Program-made: the position numbers and the translations under genes | The notes under the pieces: model-generated | Database searches by the model: none | The model's input: only the letters and a program-made list of their open reading frames with translations | What the model was told of the DNA's origin: nothing | Assembly (NCBI GenBank): GCA_008933735.1 | Contig: WBUL01000017.1 | Span: forward strand, 1 to 47,413 | Length of the DNA: 47,413 bases | Direction of reading: 5' to 3' | Origin: Anaerolineae bacterium | GTDB lineage: Bacteria > Chloroflexota > Anaerolineae > Aggregatilineales > J027 | Shown: piece by piece, positions 41,727 through 47,413 of the stretch | Layout of the letters: each line of letters opens with the position of its first letter | How positions within the stretch are numbered: the stretch's first letter is position 1

Positions 41727-44158
41727 AGAAACGACCTCATGCGCCACATAATCCCTAAGATAATGACCACGATGAGCGCACCCAGCGCACCGCCGACGAC
41801 GCCCGCGTTACGTTCCTCATCGGCTTCCTCCTTCAATTTATCAATCTCGGATTGCAGCGTATTAACTTCGGCAATCTGCTGCTCAGTGGAACTGTTCGAT
41901 TCCCGAACGCTGAGGAGATGCGTATTCCCGTGACAATCGGCACACACACCGGGGTTAATCAGCATGGAGTGCCCCGTATTCACCACGTGCACGCCGTCAT
42001 CGGCAAGCTGGCGCACCATATGGCAGTCCACGCAGTCCATTTCTTCGCCCATGTGAACCGGATCCGTCAGCGCTTCCTGATGACAGCTACCGCAGGTCGC
42101 GTTTACATCATCCAGAAGCAGCCCATTATTGTGGGGTGTATGGCAATCAACACAGTCAATGCCTGAACTATTGTGTGCACTGACCAACCACTCATCGTAG
42201 GTTGGGGCATGGGCACCACTGTGACACCGACCACAGACTTCTGATGCCTTGCCGATTTCTACCGGGGCGGGCGGATGCTCCACGCCATTTTCCATCGTAT
42301 GACAACTGGTGCAAACCACACCCTCAAACGCATGACTGCTGGTGTCAGGGTTATAACCCGATCCATGACAGTTCATGCAGTACCCTGGCCGCCCCTGATT
42401 CGCAAAATCACGCAGAAAGACATTGGTCAGGGAGGCATTTGCATGTGGCGAGGATGCCCACTGCCGGAATTCGTTACGGTGGCATTCTTCGCAGTCAGAA
42501 GGATTGATTGCCTGTGTCATGGAACTTGTGGGGACAGTGATCTGAACTAAGCCCATCTGCAATTCCACCGCATCCAGCAGCGCATCTGTATAGGCATAGT
42601 TGTGAATACCCAGACTGCCATCCCCTTTCACAAAATCCACCACCGTCTGCACCCACTCCGGTACATCAGCGGCCGAGGCCAGACTGGTTTCTACGGTTTG
42701 GAGACGATCTGCTGTTTTTTCCCGTGTTCCTTCAACAAACTGCTCGATGTAATCCGGAGTCAGATCCGCGTGGCAGCCTGTACAGGTATCGGGCGGGGTA
42801 TCTTCACTGCCATCAACCAGGACCGGCTTCAGACTATGAGTCGCCCGACTGTCAGATTCAATCGGTATTTCGGACATATGGCAGGTTGTACATTCAGGGC
42901 CGTTTTCATCCGTAAAGTGCGAGGACGGCTTGCCTTCGACATTGTCAACAATCTGGACACCTTCATACATTTCCTTGACCGGGTGATGAATACCTTCGTC
43001 CGTATTTTGATGACAATCCGTACAAAGTGTATAGGTATCACTCGTGGTCAGGAAAAAGTCAGGGTTGTTCTCAGCATGTGGGTTATGGCAGGAGGTGCAG
43101 GTCACACCAAACTGGGCGGTATCTACAGTCAGTGCATCAGGCGCATCGCCCGCCCGCTCTTCAGCTTCTACGGCTGAGATCTGCGCTTGAGTCCACTGAT
43201 AATCCGAGCTGTGGCAGCTTAAACAGCTATCCTCTGCTTCCGGGCTTTCTTTGAGGGTCGAAAGTGCTGTTGAATGCGCCGAGTTCAGCCACTCGTTGTA
43301 CTGCATATTTGGCATCATCGCGTGACCCGTTTGCCACCAGTGCACCGGGTCATCAGCAGCCACCAGGGTGAAGGAATTCGCCAGCGTCTGACCCGGCAGA
43401 TATTCATCCGGGAAGGCATAATCACCATCACTTGTCGTACCCCGGCTATGGCACTGCCCACAAACCTGTGCATCCGGGCTGAGAACAATCGACTCGCGGA
43501 TGTTTCTCAGCTCGCGGTCACTGGGACTGTCACCCGCATCGTCAGCTTCTTCGGCATGAACACTGCCAGGGCCATGACAGGCTTCACACTGCACCCCATC
43601 ATCTTCCCATGTTCCCCGTCTTGTATTCAGCCCGGTGGTGTGGCAGCCTACACAGTTTTGATTCCAGTCATAGGCAGGGTCAGTCCAGCTTTCCGCCAGG
43701 GTAAAGGGCTGCCAACTCTGAGACTGCACATTCCATTCTGCGGGAAACACGTAATATTCGTCACGGTCTGCTTCAAACAGAAAACGCTGCACGTACCGGC
43801 CTGAGCCAACGACATAGGCCGCGTCTTCGAGGGTAAAAGGACGGGCCGCATCTTCGCCAGGAAACTGAACGGTGCGAACATCCTCTCCCTGACTGAAATC
43901 CGCAACGACCGTGTCTTCACTGGCTTTTTGTAGGGTCAGGACGTGCCGAGATTCGGTGTGTGAACGCCCCAGTTCGCTGTGACATGAGTTGCATTCTCTC
44001 GCGCCGATATATTCAGCTTCATCATCCTGGGCATACGTAACCGAGGGCCGTGCTGTGCTTGAAACCAGGCTCACCAGTCCAAGCAGTATCAGACAGATTC
44101 CGAGTCCGACAAGACACCAACAGAGCGTATTTCTACAGTTCAAAAACCACCTTTTCAT
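41723..44158 (-). CDS. Membrane-anchored 17-haem c-type cytochrome
   Basis: The 811-residue protein has an N-terminal hydrophobic signal or anchor (about 8-45) and 17 CXXCH haem motifs that I counted one by one; the first is ECNSCH near residue 56 and the last VCADCH near 730. They fall in two sets: nine up to about residue 460, and eight after a haem-free helical gap. No CXXCK motif is seen, so it is not a NrfA-type nitrite reductase. The C-terminus has a coiled coil (about 745-780) and a single membrane helix (about 785-805). Hmc-type 16-haem cytochromes are the nearest known analogue by gene context. The partner genes follow with overlaps. Confidence 0.9.
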   Translation of the reverse strand: MKRWFLNCRNTLCWCLVGLGICLILLGLVSLVSSTARPSVTYAQDDEAEYIGARECNSCHSELGRSHTESRHVLTLQKASEDTVVADFSQGEDVRTVQFPGEDAARPFTLEDAAYVVGSGRYVQRFLFEADRDEYYVFPAEWNVQSQSWQPFTLAESWTDPAYDWNQNCVGCHTTGLNTRRGTWEDDGVQCEACHGPGSVHAEEADDAGDSPSDRELRNIRESIVLSPDAQVCGQCHSRGTTSDGDYAFPDEYLPGQTLANSFTLVAADDPVHWWQTGHAMMPNMQYNEWLNSAHSTALSTLKESPEAEDSCLSCHSSDYQWTQAQISAVEAEERAGDAPDALTVDTAQFGVTCTSCHNPHAENNPDFFLTTSDTYTLCTDCHQNTDEGIHHPVKEMYEGVQIVDNVEGKPSSHFTDENGPECTTCHMSEIPIESDSRATHSLKPVLVDGSEDTPPDTCTGCHADLTPDYIEQFVEGTREKTADRLQTVETSLASAADVPEWVQTVVDFVKGDGSLGIHNYAYTDALLDAVELQMGLVQITVPTSSMTQAINPSDCEECHRNEFRQWASSPHANASLTNVFLRDFANQGRPGYCMNCHGSGYNPDTSSHAFEGVVCTSCHTMENGVEHPPAPVEIGKASEVCGRCHSGAHAPTYDEWLVSAHNSSGIDCVDCHTPHNNGLLLDDVNATCGSCHQEALTDPVHMGEEMDCVDCHMVRQLADDGVHVVNTGHSMLINPGVCADCHGNTHLLSVRESNSSTEQQIAEVNTLQSEIDKLKEEADEERNAGVVGGALGALIVVIILGIMWRMRSFL

Positions 44159-44194
44159 TTATCTACCTTCTCTACACAGTAGGTGGGGCATCCT

Positions 44195-44208
44195 TTGGCT
44201 TACATCAA
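44195..44208 (-). promoter_or_regulatory. FNR/Dnr-like half-conserved site before the cytochrome operon
   Basis: TTGATGTAAGCCAA on the minus strand matches eight of the ten defined bases of the TTGAT-N4-ATCAA motif bound by FNR/Dnr regulators. It lies 36 nt before the cytochrome ATG. The second half is imperfect and no FNR gene is in the window, so this is a weak candidate only. Confidence 0.25.
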
Positions 44209-44273
44209 GTTTTTTCAATCCTAACCTAGGGCTGATCTGTATAGCAGTCGTCTATGTCACAAAAATTAGGTGA

Positions 44274-44939
44274 TTATTCGCCATTCAGTGAAATAAGCCC
44301 CTTACGAATGGCATACTTCACCAGTTCAGTGCGCGTATGCAGGTTCAGTTTGTTCATGATATTTTCCCGATGACGTTCCACCGTTTTAACCGAAATTTCC
44401 AACTGATTGGCAATATCCTGATTCGTCCGGTCTTCAGCAATCAGAGTCAGTACCTCGCGCTCACGCTCGGTCAGGCCGTCGTAGCTGTCCTGCTCTGCTC
44501 CCTGTTCCACCCGGTTGAGGTAATCGGATACCAGGTCTTTGGCAACACGCGGCTCCAGAAAGACATTGCCCTCGGCAACCACATGAATCGCCCGCAGCAG
44601 ATCCTCTGGCGCGGCGCGTTTGGGCACATACCCTGACGCTCCCGCCTGCAACATCTGAAAAAAGTAATCCGGCCCTTCATGAATGGTGACGGCCAGCACC
44701 GCCACCTCTGGCATTTCTCGTTTGACCTGGCGTGTGGCCTCAACCCCGTTCATACCTGGCATGGTCACATCCATGACTACAACATTGGGTTTGAGATCAC
44801 GCGCGGCCTGCACCGCTTCAAGCCCGTTCTCGCCCTCCCCGACGATCTCAATAGTTGGGTCGCTTTCCAGCAGCATCCGCATTCCAGCACGCACGACTGC
44901 GTGGTCATCCACAATTAACACCCGTATGGTCACCTTCAT
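44274..44939 (-). CDS. NarL/FixJ-family response regulator
   Basis: The 221-residue regulator has a receiver domain (1-122) with acidic pocket D11-D12, phosphate acceptor Asp57 in VVMDVTMPG, the conserved Thr/Ser in VLAVTIHEG and Lys in YVPKRAAPEDL. The LuxR-type HTH output domain (about 152-215) shows LTEREREVLTLIAEDRTNQD and VKTVERHRENIMNKLNLH. The gene overlaps the histidine kinase end by four bases and lies 115 bp upstream of the cytochrome operon in the same direction, so it is likely to control that operon. Confidence 0.95.
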   Translation of the reverse strand: MKVTIRVLIVDDHAVVRAGMRMLLESDPTIEIVGEGENGLEAVQAARDLKPNVVVMDVTMPGMNGVEATRQVKREMPEVAVLAVTIHEGPDYFFQMLQAGASGYVPKRAAPEDLLRAIHVVAEGNVFLEPRVAKDLVSDYLNRVEQGAEQDSYDGLTEREREVLTLIAEDRTNQDIANQLEISVKTVERHRENIMNKLNLHTRTELVKYAIRKGLISLNGE

Positions 44940-46480
44940 ACTCCTACTGCTGTCTTATCGAGTTCGATAGTCAGCACCGTACCTTTTCCTGGTTCAGATT
45001 GAATGCTCAGCCTCGCATTAATCAAGCTGGCACGTTCCTGCATTCCCACTAGCCCCCACGAAGCCCGCAGAGAGTTCGGATTCAGCGCCGACACAGGATC
45101 AAAGCCGATGCCATCATCACGCAAGGTCAGGACGATTCCATGAGGATCAAATTGGAGTGTTACCCACGCATGAGATGCCTTCGCGTGTTTGATAACATTA
45201 TTCAGCCCTTCCTGTGTAATACGGAATAGCGTTGTTTCTACCTCGGAAGGCAGTGAGGACGGAGTTCCTTGAATATCCAGCTCAACCTGTAATAGGCCTC
45301 GCTCATTACAACGATTAATCATCCATCGCAGGGCCGCAGACAACCCCATATCATCCAACTGAGGTGGACGCAGGTCGTTTATCAGATGCCGCAGTTCACC
45401 TAAAGCGGTCGTCGCAATACTTTCCAGATCGCTCAAGCGGCGAGACAGCTTGCCATCTTCCTGAATCCCCATCACGATGCCTCGCAGTCCCATCGCCAGA
45501 CCCGTCAACGCCTGACCTGTTTCATCGTGAAGTTCACGTGCGATACGACGCCGTTCCGCTTCCTGCGCGGCAGTAATATGCTGAAGCAGTTCGCCGCGCC
45601 GCGCATGATGCTGCTGAAGTTCATGCAGCAGGCGTTCTGTTTCCTGATTGGCAACCTGAAGCTCTGCATTTAGACGGGTCAATTCTTCGCGGCTGCGCTG
45701 TTCAGTCTCCAATTTGGATTGTTCAACCGCCTGTAGGCGCTGTTGGTTTTCCACCTCCAAGGCCCGCAGCACTCGAATCATCGCCACAGCGATGAATGCA
45801 GCCATGATCGCGCGAAGGAGTTGAATAGGAAAACCGAAGGTATTCTGGAACAGGTTGGAATTAATTTCCCGTGAGGGGAAAACATCGCTGGGAGTCACAA
45901 AAACCTGACCAAAAATCCCATACAGGGCCATTGAAATCGCTGCGACAGTTAAATCTCGACTGAAGCGCTCCATGCCGCGTTCTTTGAAACCCGGACGCTG
46001 CCGCCATAAAGCCACACAGGTCAACAGTGCCCCCGGTATTCCAATGATGTACCGCGCCAGCACGTCCAGCGCGTCTTGCCAGGTTTTTTCATCAAGGTCA
46101 TAGACCAGATAGACCGCGACCGCCGAAAATATATAGAATCCCCATGCTCCCAGAGTCAAACGCCAACGATAGGTTGTCTGGAGCAGATTTTCACCAAAGG
46201 CCAGCAGCGCCAGGAACGAAGTGACCAGAATTACCAGACGGGGCCAGACGAGCCATTCCGGGAAAGTCACCTGCTGGCAAAGCTCGTTGCTACATTTAGC
46301 CATATCAATCCATTCATGGATGCCATGCAGCAGTCCAAAGGCCGCCAGCAGACGAATTGAACGCGCAAGACTGAGTTCTGACGAACGCCCGGATTCGACC
46401 AGCAGCGCCAGCCCCATTGAGTAGAAGGCCAGTCCGTAAAAAAAGAAAATGACAACTATTGCTTTATCCCAGTCGAGCAT
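44936..46480 (-). CDS. NarX/DegS-type membrane histidine kinase (HisKA_3)
   Basis: I prefer the ATG at 46480 (514 residues) over the GTG at 46528. The first about 240 residues hold seven or so membrane helices, so the sensor part is in the membrane. A coiled coil follows (about 240-305, EVENQQRLQAVEQSKLETEQ). The HisKA_3 dimerisation helix carries the phosphorylated His318 in ERRRIARELHDETGQAL. The ATP-binding domain shows EGLNNVIKHA, LRDDGIGFDP and WGLVGMQERA. The signal may be redox- or quinone-related given the neighbours, but nothing in the sequence proves this. Kinase and regulator genes overlap. Confidence 0.93.
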   Translation of the reverse strand: MLDWDKAIVVIFFFYGLAFYSMGLALLVESGRSSELSLARSIRLLAAFGLLHGIHEWIDMAKCSNELCQQVTFPEWLVWPRLVILVTSFLALLAFGENLLQTTYRWRLTLGAWGFYIFSAVAVYLVYDLDEKTWQDALDVLARYIIGIPGALLTCVALWRQRPGFKERGMERFSRDLTVAAISMALYGIFGQVFVTPSDVFPSREINSNLFQNTFGFPIQLLRAIMAAFIAVAMIRVLRALEVENQQRLQAVEQSKLETEQRSREELTRLNAELQVANQETERLLHELQQHHARRGELLQHITAAQEAERRRIARELHDETGQALTGLAMGLRGIVMGIQEDGKLSRRLSDLESIATTALGELRHLINDLRPPQLDDMGLSAALRWMINRCNERGLLQVELDIQGTPSSLPSEVETTLFRITQEGLNNVIKHAKASHAWVTLQFDPHGIVLTLRDDGIGFDPVSALNPNSLRASWGLVGMQERASLINARLSIQSEPGKGTVLTIELDKTAVGV

Positions 46481-46579
46481 ACCCGTCCTGAAAACCTTTA
46501 TTGCAACAATAACCCAAAATCCTGTCACTGCGTAAGTAACAGATTCAACCTTTGATAGGGTAGTCCGTCATGAATCCTA

Positions 46580-46595
46580 TGGGGTATTTACCCCA
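46580..46595. promoter_or_regulatory. Inverted repeat TGGGGTA-TT-TACCCCA between divergent genes
   Basis: Perfect 7-bp arms with a 2-bp gap lie about 100 bp upstream of the kinase start and about 90 bp upstream of the small membrane protein. The 7-2-7 size resembles NarL-type sites, though the heptamers point the opposite way to the classical TACYYMT-N2-AKRRGTA arrangement. It is a candidate operator for the adjacent response regulator. Confidence 0.5.
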
Positions 46596-46685
46596 CCGTG
46601 GTCTGGGGGTGTTACCGAATTTAGTTTCTGTGCTGGTGGTGATATGCTTTAAGCAACAAACACAAAGAACAAATTGGAGGAAACA

Positions 46686-46892
46686 ATGAGCGAAATTCTG
46701 GTAGTTTTAAGTGTCGTCGGGCTGTTCTTACTGAGAGTGGGTATTCCGGTAGTGCTTCTGGTCGGGCTGGGCATCCTGATTGACCGCTGGCAGACCAAAC
46801 GTGAAGCGGAAGCACGGAAAATGATGAAACCCGAACTCCACATTGTGCAGAAAGAAGCGGCGGATGTTCATGAAGAACGCAAAGCCGCATAA
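46686..46892 (+). CDS. Small single-helix membrane protein
   Basis: The 68-residue protein has one hydrophobic segment (about 3-31), then a basic and acidic cytoplasmic tail (DRWQTKREAEARKMMKPELH). The ATG at 46686 has GGAGG 5 nt upstream; an ATG four codons earlier lies inside that ribosome site and is unlikely. A clear terminator follows. It is divergent from the kinase gene. Small proteins of this form often modulate a membrane partner; the partner is unknown. Confidence 0.72.
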   Translation: MSEILVVLSVVGLFLLRVGIPVVLLVGLGILIDRWQTKREAEARKMMKPELHIVQKEAADVHEERKAA

Positions 46893-46896
46893 CCCG

Positions 46897-46926
46897 GAAA
46901 AACCCGTCGGAGCGACGGGTTTTTTC
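46897..46926 (+). terminator. Rho-independent terminator after the small membrane protein
   Basis: ACCCGTCG and CGACGGGT pair perfectly around a GAG loop, with flanking A and T runs (TTTTTTC after the stem). It starts about 10 bp after the stop codon. Confidence 0.92.
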
Positions 46927-46980
46927 TTTCAGGCACTGAAATCAGCAATTCTCCTGCAATTCAAATAAAAATCACAAACC

Positions 46981-47286
46981 TTACCAACCAGTATCGTCCG
47001 GAAAAATGTTGGTGAATTTTACGCTTGAGCGAGCTTCTGCCATCATATCCGCTACAGTGTCTCGCCATTTCTGGTAATGGGCAGTTTCTTTATGCTGAGC
47101 AGGCGCTTCTGGTGTACGGTATACCTCGATCAAAACAAATCGTGTCGGATTATCCTCCTGCTGAATCACATCAAAACGTGCAATGCCGGGTTCCTGAACA
47201 CTGCTGCGAGCATTTTCAACCGTCGCTGCTTTAAAGGCATCCACACAGTCGGGCTTGACATGAACATGTACGTGAACAACCAGCAT
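46981..47286 (-). CDS. Antibiotic biosynthesis monooxygenase (ABM) domain protein, LsrG-like
   Basis: The 101-residue protein is a single ABM/dimeric alpha-beta-barrel domain: strand [20 protein letters not shown], then [18 protein letters not shown], the strand [20 protein letters not shown], and the helix [14 protein letters not shown]. Relatives include LsrG-type isomerases and small quinol monooxygenases. A GAGGAG ribosome site precedes the ATG. It follows the truncated Pro-rich gene by about 28 bp and may be co-transcribed with it. Confidence 0.85.
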   Translation of the reverse strand: MLVVHVHVHVKPDCVDAFKAATVENARSSVQEPGIARFDVIQQEDNPTRFVLIEVYRTPEAPAQHKETAHYQKWRDTVADMMAEARSSVKFTNIFPDDTGW

Positions 47287-47314
47287 GAATAAATCTCCTC
47301 AATTCACCTCGATT

Positions 47315-47413
47315 TTACCGTCTGTACCGGTCGTCTGGTGAGTAATTTTCCGGGCTGCGGGGTGCTGGCGGTGGCGACGGCTGGTTCGGATTGGGCGGCG
47401 GTGGCTGCTGGCG
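47315..47413 (-). CDS. C-terminal end of a Pro-rich protein (5' truncated by window edge)
   Basis: The minus-strand frame is open from the window edge to TAA at 47317-47315, giving 32 residues rich in Pro and Gln (QQPPPPNPNQPSPPPAP) and ending in a charged DDRYRR tail. This looks like the disordered tail of a secreted or membrane protein. The low-complexity nature means that another frame cannot be fully excluded. Confidence 0.45.
   Translation of the reverse strand, partial: RQQPPPPNPNQPSPPPAPRSPENYSPDDRYRR

Noticed and set aside
41723..44158. NrfA-type ammonia-forming nitrite reductase
   Set aside because: All haem motifs found are CXXCH; the CXXCK catalytic haem typical of NrfA is absent and the protein is much longer.
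1..47413. CRISPR arrays, tRNA or rRNA genes, insertion sequences, prophage genes
   Set aside because: I looked for regular repeats, tRNA T-loop patterns, transposase or integrase motifs and phage structural genes and saw none; the lone RelE-like toxin is not enough to call a mobile element.

Overview
The window (about 47.4 kb, roughly 50-55% G+C by eye, almost fully coding) looks like a chromosomal segment of a Chloroflexota bacterium, probably of the Anaerolineae lineage. This is an inference from the mix of genes: a compact argCBDGJH operon, LacI-controlled sugar ABC operons with GH63 and GH13_18 enzymes, DrrA-type ABC-2 exporter triplets, NarL/NarX-type two-component genes, and an Hmc-like multihaem cytochrome/FeS/NrfD module. 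No rRNA, tRNA, CRISPR array, insertion sequence or prophage was recognised.

Layout. (1) 1-2.7 kb: a truncated TPR-like protein, a small alpha/beta-barrel-like protein, a secreted clan-A-like glycoside hydrolase and a small unknown protein. (2) 2.8-13.1 kb, minus strand: a GAF protein and a long tightly packed operon argC-argB-argD-argG-argJ-argH-GNAT-membrane protein-coaBC. Its 5' leader holds a sigma70-like promoter, a 29-codon reading frame with four Arg codons in five, an antiterminator segment and a 12-bp intrinsic terminator directly before argC. This is a textbook layout for ribosome-mediated attenuation by arginine. (3) 13.2-16.6 kb: a FeeM/LuxI-like acyltransferase divergent from a DHA2-type MFS exporter, followed by a GH63 hydrolase. 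(4) 16.6-27 kb, plus strand: a LacI regulator with two perfect operators in its own promoter, an ABC sugar importer (one permease carries an inserted SH3-like domain), a six-hairpin glycosidase, a GT4 glycosyltransferase and a GH13_18 sugar phosphorylase. This could be a glucosylglycerate-type compatible-solute locus. (5) 27-29 kb: a concanavalin-like protein, cdsA and a solitary RelE/HigB-type toxin. (6) 29-37.4 kb: two ABC-2 exporter triplets pointing at each other, with an RlmD/TrmA-type methyltransferase and a GT39-like membrane protein between them, then a double-HTH MerR regulator. (7) 37.4-39.6 kb: a UvrD/PcrA helicase. (8) 39.7-46.5 kb, minus strand: histidine kinase, response regulator, 17-haem cytochrome, Tat-exported ferredoxin and NrfD/HybB-like quinone protein, a possible respiratory or extracellular electron-transfer module with no molybdopterin catalytic subunit. 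(9) The end holds a small membrane protein, an ABM-type monooxygenase and the Pro-rich tail of a truncated gene.

The most noteworthy items are the arginine leader-peptide attenuator at 12901-13131, the SH3-in-permease fusion, the glyco-solute locus and the 17-haem quinone-linked complex. All functional statements rest on reading the sequence and on family knowledge; no database search was run.
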